Assembly (NCBI GenBank): GCA_964057225.1 | Contig: OZ059894.1 | Span: 17,886,476-17,950,475 of the forward strand | Reading direction: 5' to 3' | DNA length: 64,000 nucleotides | Origin: Auanema rhodensis | Taxonomy: Eukaryota > Nematoda > Chromadorea > Rhabditida > Rhabditidae | In this document: positions 52,760-64,000 of the stretch, in pieces | Layout of the letters: each line of letters begins with the position of its first letter | Numbering within the stretch: position 1 is the stretch's first letter | Translations under genes and position numbers: made by a program | Notes under the pieces: generated by a model | Databases searched by the model: none | Told to the model about the DNA's origin: nothing | What the model saw: the letters and a program-made list of their open reading frames with translations, nothing else

Positions 52760-54139
52760 TTAAGCTCTACAAAAGGAATGTAATCCTAACATCTTAAAAT
52801 ATGATTACTTTATGATTGATATGAAGAAAGATTGTTTACCTCAATCCAAATTGAGACCTATCTCCAATATCAGTAAGTGCATTTTGATGACTTAATCCAA
52901 TGGTTCCCACATAAAAAATTAATGGAAGAGGTACCAAAAACAGAGACATGAGATTGAAAGCAGATCCACTGAAATTAAAACACATGTTGTGAAGAATCAT
53001 ATCGCAAGTTGAAATTGGAATATAATTAAATATTTACGAACCTTGGAATTGCTAGTGCAACGATGGCAAATGCAAGCAAACTCATATTAATACAAATCAT
53101 AATAATATTGAAAGGGGAAGAGCAAATCTTTTCTGAATATGTTCACATATTACTTTCAGAAATAATTATACCTTGACAAACCTATAATACCCTTTATTGA
53201 CTTCTTTCCCGAAGAGGCCAAATGAACAACGTTACAGCAAATACTGAATAGCATCACTATATACGGGAAAGTGTAATAAATAATCCCCGCCTGGAAGAGA
53301 CATTTAAATGAAATAGTTTTTGAAACAACTAAAACTTACAAATATTCCATGAGCCAACGCTATTTTTGGTAGCGTTAGTAAGGCATAGTAATATGAACGA
53401 GTATCTTTTCTCTTTTTAAAGACTAGCACAAATAATAAATTACGAAAGAAAACTATGCAAATGAGTAGAAACAGATAAAAAACAAACGGTAATGTGTATC
53501 TGAAAAAAGAAGAATCAATAATTGAAAGAGAAAGTAATCAATCTTACAAGGGATAAACCATCTCATGAGAGCATCTTAGAACTTTAGAATGTCTAATAAC
53601 AGGATTATACAAGGCAGGATACCTGTTAAATAAATAATTACAAACTAATGTAACAAGACTACACTTACCATTCTTTGATATTTGATTGAGAACAACTCCA
53701 GATGTTCAATGAACCAAGAGGTGGAAAAATTAAAATTGTAAAACTACATGCAACAAGACATTCAACCCAACAGCATAATAATTCCAATAAAATAAATTTT
53801 TTCGGCCTAAATCATTAAATTATTAAAGACAAGTAAAGAGCTTATTACGTCTTTTTTGTAGAAAAATAATGCACAGAAAAGCAATGTAAAAATACAGGAA
53901 GAAGAAACACAAAAGCTACAAACATCCAGTCGTAGAACGGTAAAGATGATCGACAAGGGATGCATTTTGATGATACAGATCGGCTTCCCCAACTACATGC
54001 CTACAAAAATTATTAATATTACATATACTTAACTGAATGTCCAAACCATGCAATTAGACCATATATCTGTAGAATTTTCGATGGCGGATCGGCCACAGAA
54101 TCCGGGGCATGCCGGTACCGTGTCGTGGACCGAGAGCAT
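52760..54139 (-). CDS. jamp-1: JAMP (JNK1/MAPK8-associated membrane protein)
   Basis: About nine exons join to roughly 320 residues, close to the human length of about 310. The start ATG (54137-54139) opens MLSVHDTVPACPGFCGRS. The N-terminal Cys-rich head CPGFCG ... NCM joins ACSWGSRSVSSKCIPC across an intron whose donor is GTTTGG, restoring the family pattern C-x2-C with a later C-x2-C. Then YDWMFVAFVFLLPVFLH begins a series of about seven membrane segments, with family landmarks WYPALYNP, CSHEMVYPLYTLPFVFY and YYTFPYIVMLFSICC. JAMP is an ER membrane protein that recruits proteasomes and ERAD factors in the unfolded-protein response. The last coding exon supplies only the end of an Arg codon and one Ala before TAA. 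It lies about 600 bp downstream of seipin on the same strand. Confidence 0.85.
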
Positions 54140-54734
54140 ACGCAGAAGTTATACCCGCTATCTACTGCTGACATACCATCTATAAAGAAACATAAAAATA
54201 AAAAGCGTGAATTCCAAAGAGAAATAAAAAAGTTGAACAAATCAATGAGCACGTCGAAAAAAAAATAAAGAAAGAAATAATTGTTATAACTGTTATAAGA
54301 CAACAGTGAAGACATGATGGAAATTTTAAATGAATATCAGGCTTAAACAAATTTAATATACTGAAATAATACGAGCTTTTTATAACTTACTTGGTATATT
54401 CAAATTTAATGAAAAACTTCAGATATATTTTAAATGAATTTCTTGATAACTTATACAAGTTATTTCTCACACGTTAATATACCTAAACGGTAATTATGGT
54501 TAAAATGAAGAAACAAAACTAGAATAAAAATGAAATAGCTGGGAGAATAATAAAAAAAGGAAATGTATTTGAGAGATATCACTCGCAATTTCATAATACC
54601 GAATGATATAAAAATATTTATACAGCCCCGTATGATATAACGTGATAAAACTTGAAAAATTAATTAGCTTAATTGGTATAAAGTATGTAGCTGAATTTAC
54701 CCATAGTCAAATGATAGTACTGAAATGTTAACTA
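54140..54734. other. Gap between seipin and JAMP genes
   Basis: About 595 bp on the path from seipin stop to JAMP start. It contains pyrimidine tracts followed by AG near the JAMP end (minus strand, about 54150-54185) that could serve as a trans-splice acceptor. No gene is supported. Confidence 0.5.
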
Positions 54735-56293
54735 TCAAGGTTTTCTTTTTCTTACAGAATTCGAAATTGAAGTTTCAGTAAATGCTTTCGGCATTTCAAA
54801 CTCTGTTAAATTAGAATTATTATTCCATCCCGGAAAGTTCTCCAAATCAGGACATTCCGGTAATTCATCAACATTATCCGGAATATATCTATGTTTCAGA
54901 TGCATCTACATAAGATTGATGTATATATATTTATAAATAAAGTATTTTGATAAACCTTCAGTGATTCGGAAGAATCGCTTCTACTCACAACCGGTTCACT
55001 AGTCACTACTACCTACAATATTTTTTTTAATTTTGGAAAGACTTTTCAATATTTACAGGTTCATTGGATCTAGAGACATAAACTCTTCGTCCCCAGTACA
55101 GAAAAATGAAAGCCACAGTTGCTGAAACAAAATTGATATTCAAATAAAGTGGAATTATATACCAAATAAGCTTATCATAAAAATTATTAAATAAGATATG
55201 ATAGGCCAATTATACAAGATATGTCTGATAATACCAAACCGAGCATTGCTTACTAGTGTTGCGCTGTCAACCTAAATATCATTGATAGTAAAAATTTTAA
55301 AACTATTTTGAATGGAAAATTAAATATGTTATTTGCAAAAATATTAATTCACATGTCACTTGCGTACAGGGTTTGACGTGAAGATCACGTGGGCAGACAT
55401 TTCTCATTTTAATAAAGACGTTTCGGTTGCATGTATTGTTATTTCCGATTCAAAGAAAATTACCTATACCTGGGGATAACGATCCTGCAGAGTATATGTC
55501 AATTTGTAAGGTTGGTTTGCATCGGCAATAACGAAATCATCAGTGAACAATATCTAGAACTATCATGGTTTTCAGAAATATATATTGCACAACCTCTAAA
55601 AACTGGTGATCATGGAAAAAGCCGGCAAAATACAAGGGGAAAAATGAAACCCACATAATCTGTGAATTTATATAGTTTTAAGAAGAGTAATTTGTTCAAA
55701 CTTTGGTTAACAAGCTGGGTTGTTTCACATAAGCAGTTTTATACCATTCTCCCAAAATAGCGTCATTTTTATCATATATTGCCAATTTATTCTACAAAAA
55801 TCTTTTGAATATTTCACTAAAATAGTATTCCTAAACCTGGAATAATCCCATTTTAGCATTGCTTTCGAGATCAGCAAAATTCAAACGAACTGTTAGAGAA
55901 TAAGTTATCGAAGAAGAGAATAATTGAATCTATAAATTAATTTATGCTAATCAACTTTGTTCTCTTGATCTTACGTTTTGAGTATCAAGAGAAGCAGATG
56001 GATACGAACAAGCGCCATGCAGATCATCCATACAAGGTGAGAAAACCAAATTCAATGGTTCTTCTCTTTGTATTGAGGAAGGCAGAATAACATGCCTGTT
56101 TATTAATACGGTAAACGATTGATAAATATGAATCATACCTTATAATAAGAGGACATATAGAAGAAATAAAAAATGCAGCGAAAATTTGAAGAAATATTTG
56201 TATTAAAAGCCAAATCGAAGTTGGATTTCTACACAGAGTGACAAGGTTTTTCCAATAATGATTGATTTCACTTCCAAGAAATCCGAAAATCAT
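54735..56293 (-). CDS. seip-1: Seipin (lipid-droplet assembly protein)
   Basis: The first exon begins MIFGFLGSEINHYWKNL and leads into membrane segment 1 (IWLLIQIFLQIFAAFFIS). The luminal domain follows in later exons with the seipin landmark CSYPSASL, beta-sandwich strands (SITYSLTVRLNFADLE, KMGLFQ) and the hydrophobic-helix region (FFPLYFAGFFHDHQFLEV, about 55635-55540). Segment SATLVSNARFGIIRHILYNW leads into membrane segment 2 (PIISYLIIFMISLFG), then a cytosolic tail ending SISNSVRKRKP. Seipin forms ER ring oligomers at contacts with lipid droplets and controls droplet growth. One short exon between the hydrophobic-helix exon and membrane segment 2 (about 55330-55560) could not be fixed by eye; a piece reading DLHVKPCTQ near 55335-55365 is a candidate. 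A three-codon upstream frame overlaps the start codon. Confidence 0.82.
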
Positions 56294-56510
56294 AATTTCA
56301 TCTAAAACATGAGTGATTTCAAACAAAAGGAGAAAATTGACCGATATTAAAAGCTAATTTTATTGAAGCATATAAACATAGTTATTTGCTTGAACAATTC
56401 AATAGCAGTCACTCTGATTAATTGGGAATAGAGCAGCAATATCGCAATAGAGCGTGGAGCAGAATATGGAAGTAGAACAATGGAAATACTTTATACATTT
56501 TTATTTTTAT
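56294..56510 (-). promoter_or_regulatory. Short FANCD2-seipin intercistronic region
   Basis: Only 217 bp separate the FANCD2 stop and the seipin ATG. On the minus strand AATAAA occurs immediately after the FANCD2 stop (about 56503-56509), and a GTTTTAG acceptor lies 8 bp before the seipin ATG. Polyadenylation signal, short spacer and acceptor together are the usual layout inside nematode operons. Confidence 0.5.
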
Positions 56511-59500
56511 TTAATAAACAGGACTCGTTTCTCTTGTAGTATGTTCATCATCACTACTGTTATTAGTTGTGACATCTTCTTCGTTAGCTTCCGTTGATCC
56601 TGATCCTTCACTTTCCTTTTCTTCTTCATTAACAATTTCTTCTCCCTATAATCAGTATACAATATATAGATACATGTTTGTCACAAACGTCAATGTTTCG
56701 GCTTTTAAGAAGTCCAATTTCAAAAGCTTGATGACATTCAATTCCAACGAAAACTTTTTGGACAGTTCTCATAAACAGTTCATTAGCAGCACGTAGTTCT
56801 GGAAGTCCCTTGAGAAGAGCAGCGGATTTAACCGTCTGAAAATATTAATATCCATTATTTGAGCTGAATTGCTTATTTACTTTAGCATAAACTCCAATAT
56901 TTTGCAGAGTTCTATTTCCAATTTGAACGCTCTTAATTACTGCACTTAATTCAGTTGCGACCGATCGTGCCCGAGTACGATCTTGAGTTATAAATATAAA
57001 ACTACTGAAATGAGAGCGTATTAATACAAAAAAAAAATTATAATCAACCTATTTTTATGAAAGAGAAGATTCAAAAATTGACGACCTTCTTTCACGGCAG
57101 ATGTCAGAACAACAGCATTACGCACTGATTTAACACGAAGGATTAAACCTAATAGAGAAAAAGAATTGGCTGCATTTTGCCAGTCAGCAACAACCTGGAA
57201 TATTTTCAAAATTATGATAAATTCAAAGAGAACAATATACTTTTGCCGTTTTTACTGTTCCACATCTGATTTCATCCGAACGAGATGCCATCAAATAAGA
57301 AGATACTGACGTATTTAAACAGGAAAATAAAACTTTGTAAATCCCAAAGATAGTAGTCCTAAATCACGACTATGAAAAAAGTCACACTGTGAAAATTTAC
57401 TTATTGAAACAATGAAATATAGAGTTTTTATCAAGTTCACTCAGCTCTGGATCTCCTGATTTTTCATAAGCAGCCATTTTACTTTTTCGACGTTCGCCAT
57501 CCGGTAACTGAAAAAATACACGTACTCAGTACAGAGAAGATGTTTTATTACCAATTCCGCAACTTTGTTTGCAATCAGCCATTGTATGCAACTGAGACGG
57601 GCACTTTCTGGGCGGAGATTAATATAATGACTAAACTCGTATATAAAAGCTAAAAAACATGACAAAAACCAAAACCCTAGAATGGACTTTACAGCGTTGT
57701 TCAGAATTCCACCTTTCAATGGTTTGCCATCTGAATCGCTCCATTCACGTTTCAAAAAGCCCAGTGCATACTGCGCTAAAATCACACTTGTAATTATATT
57801 ATATAATAAGTCTAACAAACCAGCTTTTTTTTTTAATTCGGGAGTCCATGAATTAAGAGAAACTATGATCTCCAAAATGACTATGGCTACCTAGATAAGA
57901 AAGTATAGTTGATGTGTATTACATTCATTGCAAAGATACTTGAATACTTGGAGCAGATTGAGCTATAGATACTAATGACGACAAAACTGATCTCTCAGCA
58001 TCTTCTCCTTCTTCTTTCTACATATATATATATATATATATTTAGTTTTAATTTACATTTGAACATACTTGACTATTCAAATTGATAATTGTATGCTCAA
58101 TTTTTTGCATTACGATGCTCCTTTTTTTTGCTCGAGATCGTTGAATTCGTGAACTTTCCGCTTTTCGTAAAGAAATATCCTTCCTAAATTTTTTTATTAT
58201 CGATTCTATTCGAATAGTTATTGTAACCAAGAAAATATGCTCAAAAGAACATCAAGGTCAGTTTTTAAAAGAAGAATCATATCTCCAGAAACCTGAAAAG
58301 AGCAACAGTTGTTAAATCAAATAATAAGCATTGCCTCAGTATTCATATCATATACATCTGATGTATTCATATCTGCACGGAAAAATAAACTGGATGTCTC
58401 TAATACACGCCAGAGAACAGGAATAACCTAAGTTTAGTTAAATGAAAATAGCAAATTTGCTTTGAAATAACCTCTAGAACTTGATCCCATATATGAGTAT
58501 TATCGCCGTGGAAGCTAGATGTATCCGGTGTTCCAGAAACCTTAAACATAGAAAAAGTTAATTGATTCAACCTTCTCAAAGAAAAACCTTTGCAGCCCAG
58601 TGCCCAGTAGATGCATCTCGTTTTGGTAAAATTTGAAGAAATATATCATGTAATTCACTTAGAATAAAGGTTGTTGCTTTGCGTTTTTGATGAACATACT
58701 AAATCATAATGTTGAATGATCACTTAACTATGAATAAATATATCCACCTGAAGTAAGCGCACCATTGCGGATAACTTCAAACAACGAAAATGCTTATGAA
58801 GAGATGTGATTGCAACAATATTATTTCTGAAATATGTGATAATGGTTATTTTAAGCTTTATTTAAAAATAACCCGTCCGTAGAAAATGTAGCAGTTTCGT
58901 CGTCATCGAATACAGATTCATCCTAGAAACAAGTTTGCTGCTTGATCTCAATATGAATAGCATTCAGATCTTACGTTTTCTACTTTTGTCTCATTCAGGG
59001 TTTCATTAGGTCTGGCTGACTTTGCTCCTGTATCTTTCCTCTTGATTCCTCTTTTTTTCCCTCGTGCATCGGCTAACACTGTATAGATTGGCTCCCCAGG
59101 CAAGGAAGGAGTAGACCATGTTTTCATAACTAAATTAAACTTGAGTTTAATAACTAATAGAGAATTACCTTCCAGTTTTGAAACCAACTCTCTTTGACAA
59201 CACATAAGTAAAAAGAACTTCTGTTTCCATAGCTCTTCGAGCAACTCTGGAGACACGTCGGCTATATTCTTTTGGTCACAAAAAGTGTTCATTAACTAAA
59301 GAAAAGTAGCATTATTTAAAATAAGAGATAGATTACAGTTCGAATCCATTGAATTACGTGATATAACTTATCTAGCCCCGATGAGAGTAAGTGTTTATCA
59401 CAAGTTGTATCAGTTGGAAAATCAGAAAGATCAACATTCGCCTCTGAGTTCATTTATAAGAAAATTTGAAAACATTATATATTCAGACTAACCAAATGCA

Positions 59501-62500
59501 AAAAAGAATGAAGAAAAATGATTATTCACTGCAGATTGTGTATCCTCATCTGTATTCCAGTATCTTTTTAATAATGCAGCTTGCTAAACAAAGTTAAAGA
59601 GAGTTTGATATTTGGAGAGTCGTCTAGAACCTTTAATAACTCAAATAATGGAACAGCTTCTGCGAACTTTTCACTGCTGCCACTAATCCAAATATTCGAT
59701 TTCTTGTTAACAAACTTGTCACATTCCAAATCGCTGAACATGATATAGAAAAAAAACAGAATTTTTTATATTTAGCAAACTTGAAAGCAACATAATCCGA
59801 AGGTCTTTCAATAAAGAATTCACTCCTGAATTTTGTGAATAAATCATTTGTATATGCTAGCTAAAATGGTAAGATTGCATAATAGAATAGATAAAATGCC
59901 TACTAGTGTTTCTGATCTGATACTTTTCAAATTATTTTTTATTACAATGCTCATTTGTTGATAGAAGAGGCTTCGTACAGTACAGGATTGATCAGTTGCT
60001 TTTCTTAACTGCTCAAGCTTGTTCCTGATTTTATTCTCTCTATCTGCCTCACTATAATAATACATTAATTCTTCAAAGCGCAAGTCACGTGCTTTTCAAT
60101 TAAACTATGATCTAATTGTACCAGCATTCCCAAAATACCCCATATTTGCTCTTTTTCATTAACAGAACATAACATCTTTCCGATTGACTCTTGGACATCT
60201 CTCTATAAAATAAAATAAATCGCATATAAATACCAGGAAAAAGGTTACCTTTAGTTTTTTCTGTCCAGGTTCTTTTGTGTAAATTGTAATCAAAATTTTA
60301 AACAAGCGCTTGATATTATCATAGCTAAGAAGGTCAATGAGATCCAAACTTTTCTGGAATATGGATGCTATAACCTATCAGATCGACTAGCAATTACATG
60401 TAAATCGGATACAGATGGTAGAAGGCTTTCCAAATTTTTCTCCACTAGAATATCCAGAGTTGACAAAATTACTTCTGCTTCATTATCGGAAACTGATAGA
60501 TGGCTTAACATTGAGTCAATCACAATTTGACGATGTTTTTCCACAGTGGTAAATAGCTGTCTATATATGAATCCTCCGAAGCAGCGGATTTCATTTAGTG
60601 GAGACCAAATGCAATTTTTGGCAACTGTCATCCAAGATGTTAAATATTTAGATGAAAACTAAAGATATTACTTCCTTTATCAGCATATATATTAAAATAA
60701 CCTTCTTAAACTTCATAGCTATTGCACATATATCCAGCATACGGTCCAATTCAGCCGGATTAATTTGGTTTGTTAAGTAAGATAGTACAGAAGAAGGACA
60801 ATTTTCCATTGATCTGAGAGCTAATATCAGCATAATATGAAACGCCGTATATGTCTAAAATACAAAAAAAATATACCAGATAATAAATAAAACCAACTGA
60901 TTTTGATGTTGGAGCTGCATCGTCAGATTTCAAAGAAGAAGGCTCAGATTCAGTGGCTGGCCCATCTTGGGAACTGAAAATAGAAAATTGTCTGAATAGT
61001 AAGCGGAAGCGTTTAACCGAAGAAAGCATGAAATTTCTCTCCAACCACGAGCTCCTTCTAACTGTACATATCGGCAAATAACATCGAATGTATTGATGAT
61101 AACATCATCGATAGAAACTCGACTAAAAAAATAGGAATAAATTCGCATTTCCATCAACTTACTTATTGCTGTTCCTACCGATTCTTAAATCTTCAATTTG
61201 TAAGTATTTATCAACATCTTGTAAGAGTTGACTAGATAATAGAATGATATAGTATCGGTTAAAATTCAATATACCTGAATGTGTTAGAAGTTGATGACAA
61301 AGTTTGGATGCAGAACGAAAGAGTGTCGGGAATGTTTACAGCTTCAAATGTCATAATGTGTTTACATAAACTGATTCGTATCTTAAAATTCAATTTTACT
61401 TAACAATAAACATAGCAATTGCTCACCTGTGTAGAGATTTTCTCAGGTAATCTAAGAAGACATAACGTACTTAATACAGCAGATTGGAAACTGGCAGGCT
61501 CTTTTGTAGTTTCCATTAAAACAAAATCCTGAAAAAGTAACATATAGATATAAGCGTGTAGTATAGCAAACCAAAAGTTGTGAAGCAACATGCCCATGTG
61601 TCAAAGGATCAACCAAAACCTCAAAAAAAAGATGTTTTTCTACTTATAATACAAGCTACCTCTGGTAAACATTCAATTAAGGTATCGCGTGGTTCTGGTG
61701 ACCATTTATTTATATCTCTGTAATTATCAACTATAGAACATTGATAAACTGTTAAATACTTGTCGAATATAGGTGCCAAGAATGCGTTGTTATCATAAAT
61801 ATGCTCTAGGTATCGGATCTGATGAATACAAGCTGCCGCAGTCTGACCATCTGATGAACCAGTTCTGAATACTCGATTTATCAAAAAATCCACGAGTGAA
61901 TTAACTTAGTAGCAAAAATGTTAGCGTTGTTGATGATAATTTCCACAATTTTTGTTTGAATGTTTTCACACAGAAGTAGACATCTAAACATTGTATCTTG
62001 TTCACCTGTGTTTCTAAAAGAATCAGAATTTTTAATGTGATGAGCCTCAGAATTTTACGTTGTGATTGGTGATAGATATAGCTTGAGCATTGGCTCTTGT
62101 TGAGTTACATCTTCTAAGACTTCAATTAATTCTTCCCTCAACTAAATAATGAGTAATTTACTACAAACAGCATTTATTTTTAACCTCTCTATCCCTGAAT
62201 GCTTTGTTCAATTCAACAGTTAAAAAACTAGTGGTTCCAGGCTCCCCTTTAATAACTTTTCAACTTTAAATATAAAGGAAGATATTACCTGAATAATGAA
62301 AAGTGTGTTTATAGTTTTCATCTTGCTTTAAAATCACTTTTTTTGATTTCAAAAACTCTTCAAATTTATTTCGGGGTTGTACAACCTCCGAATATTCCTT
62401 GGTGAATGCATTACTTCTGAATTTTAATCATCACCACCATAAAAACAGTAATATTAACCTTTGAGTTCTCTGACTAAATCTAAGTAATCCTTCAGAAACT

Positions 62501-62642
62501 CTTTGGGATAGTGGAAGCTTGGTTTGTGCTTCAATGCGACTAGGATCTGAATCAAACTAGAACTAAATAAGCTCAAAACAAGCTTGCCTTTAAACTTGGG
62601 GTTTGAGTCCAGATCTAAGAAAAAATCATCACTGTCTTGCAT
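56511..62642 (-). CDS. fcd-2: FANCD2, Fanconi anaemia DNA-crosslink repair protein
   Basis: A 6.1-kb gene of many short exons, ATG 62640-62642 to TAA 56511-56513. It is recognised mainly from its end: KSRNIDGEEIVNEEEKES matches the family signature around LKNRDLQGEEI with an acidic tail, preceded by TLQNIGVYAKTVKS and WLIANKVAELVIK. Further up, helical-repeat sequence matches FANCD2 order (DFLINRVFRTGSSDGQTAA, RDTLIECLPEV, IDLLSYDNIKRLFKILITIY). The Lys of SIGKMLCS, codon 60176-60178, falls where the monoubiquitinated Lys of human FANCD2 lies, about 25 residues after the conserved D-x-L segment. FANCD2 with FANCI clamps onto DNA at stalled forks and after monoubiquitination brings in nucleases for interstrand crosslink repair. 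The central exons (59000-60100) were joined less carefully. The gene is divergent from cardiolipin synthase and upstream of seipin. Confidence 0.88.
58021..58041. repeat. (TA)n run in FANCD2 intron
   Basis: ACATATATATAT-type run of about 20 bp inside a short intron. Confidence 0.85.
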
Positions 62643-62875
62643 TTTTTATTCAGCTTGAAACACAATTGTAATATGTACTTTAAAAATTAATGTTTGAAGA
62701 TTAAAGCTTCGCGCGTTCGTTGGATGTTAATTAGCAATGGTCCATGTATGTAATATGGCATTTGCTTATACCTGTCAATTTCATTTTATTATTATTTTTT
62801 GTAGATTAATGTAATAAATTTTTATAATGTTGATAGCATCTCTTGTTGAAAATATTATGTACATTTTATTTGCAG
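62643..62875. promoter_or_regulatory. Probable shared promoter of FANCD2 and cardiolipin synthase
   Basis: Only 233 bp separate the FANCD2 ATG (leftward) from a TTTGCAG acceptor just before the cardiolipin synthase 5' end (rightward). A less AT-rich core with GCGCG lies at about 62705-62720. Both flanks have acceptor-like sites (minus GTTTCAAG near 62655; plus TTTGCAG at 62869-62875). Divergent transcription from one promoter region is inferred from spacing alone. Confidence 0.45.
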
Positions 62876-62909
62876 ATGAATGATGCTGAGGATCGTGCAA
62901 GGTAGGGGG

Positions 62910-64000
62910 ATGATTAAAGCAACTACAAGTTGCTTTTTTTCCAAATCATGCTTTGGATCAAATTTGCTGTCACATTTTAATCATATAAAACTTACTGGTA
63001 CAACAGTTATAAGGTTTGGTTTTGATCTTTCATGCCAATTATCTTTTTAAATTAAGGTTGTGTTCAAATGTAAATAGCCAAGAAAATACTTCAGCAATTG
63101 ATCCAGGAAAATACAAAATTGTTACGGTTCCTAATGGTCTATGTGTTTTGAGGTGATTAAACGTTTTAGATTTCCAATTTCATTTAAAATAATATATCAA
63201 ACATTATCTTATACACAACTGCTTCAATGTATCACATAATGAAGGAACAGATCAGCTGTATTTTTTATGATAATTTGAATGAAATATTTTAAAGGATATC
63301 AGCAACACCGTTAATTGGATACCTTGTTGTCCATGAACATTTTTCACCAGCTTTTGTTTTATTCGCTATAGCTGGGATAACAGACATGGTATGCTTTATT
63401 TTTTATTTATAAATGTTTAATATTTTCATCTTCAGCTTGATGGATACATTGCAAGGAATGTCCCTGGTCAAAAATCACTTTTGGGATCTGTATTAGATCC
63501 TATAGCTGACAAGCTGTTAATATCAATTATGTTTGTTACTATGACTCATGCTGGTCTCATACCTCGTAAGTTAGATTTTTTATAAAGTACTCAAAATTCT
63601 TTATAGTTCCTCTAACTGCTGTAGTTCTGCTACGTGATATTTGCCTGATTTTTGGAGGGTTTTACAAGCGTTTCAAAACGATGGAACCTCCTTATTCTCT
63701 GAACAGATTTTTCAATCCTGAAGTTTCATCAATGCAGGTTGTTCCAACTTTAACAAGCAAGGTAGGTTTTTTTAATCGAAGAAATAGTCCACAGTAATTG
63801 ATTTTAGATTAATACGGTCTTACAGCTGGGCGTTGTTGCATTATCCTTAGCTTCGCCAGTGTTCGAGTTCGGAACTCATAGCCAAAATTTCATAACTGCT
63901 TTGAGGTATCCTTGAAATATGAATAATTTAATTTTACAATTTTTTTAGTTGCATTACGGCTGCAACAACCATCTATTCAGGATTTCAGTATGCTAGCGGA
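62910..64000 (+). CDS. crls-1: Cardiolipin synthase (CDP-alcohol phosphatidyltransferase), 3'-partial
   Basis: Seven exons are visible: 62910-63013, 63057-63152, 63295-63388, 63436-63565, 63607-63761, 63808-63905 and 63949 to the window end, all in phase. Residues 1-35 ([14 protein letters not shown] ... TGTTVIR) lack acidic residues and look like a mitochondrial presequence. The conserved core begins [20 protein letters not shown] and contains the catalytic CDP-alcohol phosphatidyltransferase motif D-G-x2-A-R ... G-x3-D-x3-D as DGYIARN ... [10 protein letters not shown], with all Asp residues present. Later VPLT-type ([11 protein letters not shown]) and [17 protein letters not shown] segments match animal CRLS1. 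It joins CDP-diacylglycerol and phosphatidylglycerol to make cardiolipin in the inner mitochondrial membrane. An upstream ATG at 62876 directly behind the acceptor opens a nine-codon frame that could also be an alternative first exon. The 3' end lies outside the window. Confidence 0.92.

Noticed and set aside
56024-56326. Longer seipin N-terminus starting upstream at MFEITHVLDE
   Set aside because: A TTTTAG acceptor lies between that codon and the MIFGFLG start, so the upstream part is probably outron.

Overview
The window is strongly AT-rich animal DNA that I read as nematode. Genes are split by many very short introns, mostly about 43-60 bp. Several start codons sit directly behind, or a few bases from, a pyrimidine-rich ...TTTCAG or ...TTTTAG acceptor with no visible upstream exon, which is the look of a spliced-leader trans-splice site. 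As I recall the C. elegans map, its JAMP and seipin genes are also neighbours. I cannot name the species.

Layout. 1-5138 (-): 5' part of a large intron-rich gene built of beta-strand-type repeats that look like bacterial filamentous-haemagglutinin repeats, with one ankyrin-like exon; I know of no standard nematode gene like it. 5139-12030: AT-rich, no convincing gene. 12031-12774 (-): small soluble cytochrome b5-domain protein. 12775-22094: long non-coding stretch with a TATA-like site and microsatellites. 22095-22361 (+): tiny secreted peptide precursor ending in Gly-Lys-Lys-Lys. 22975-25587 (-): secreted, probably GPI-anchored protein with three Ly6/three-finger-like cysteine modules. 25588-30175: no convincing gene. 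30176-32112 (-): coiled-coil protein with an RVxF-type motif. 32397-34746 (-): CoREST (ELM2-SANT-coil-SANT) co-repressor. 34747-44428: almost 10 kb without a recognisable gene. 44429-52265 (+): DAAM-type formin. 52760-54139 (-): JAMP. 54735-56293 (-): seipin. 56511-62642 (-): FANCD2. 62910-64000 (+): 5' part of cardiolipin synthase.

How the genes relate. FANCD2, seipin and JAMP lie head-to-tail on the minus strand with gaps of about 220 and 600 bp, and CoREST and the coiled-coil gene are about 285 bp apart; both sets could be operons. FANCD2 and cardiolipin synthase are divergent from a gap of roughly 230 bp, so they may share a promoter. Functions are mostly housekeeping: DNA crosslink repair, ER quality control, lipid-droplet biogenesis, cardiolipin synthesis, actin assembly and chromatin repression. 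The unusual member is the haemagglutinin-like repeat gene at the left edge.

All exon joins were made by eye from splice consensus, reading frame and remembered family patterns; no alignment was run.
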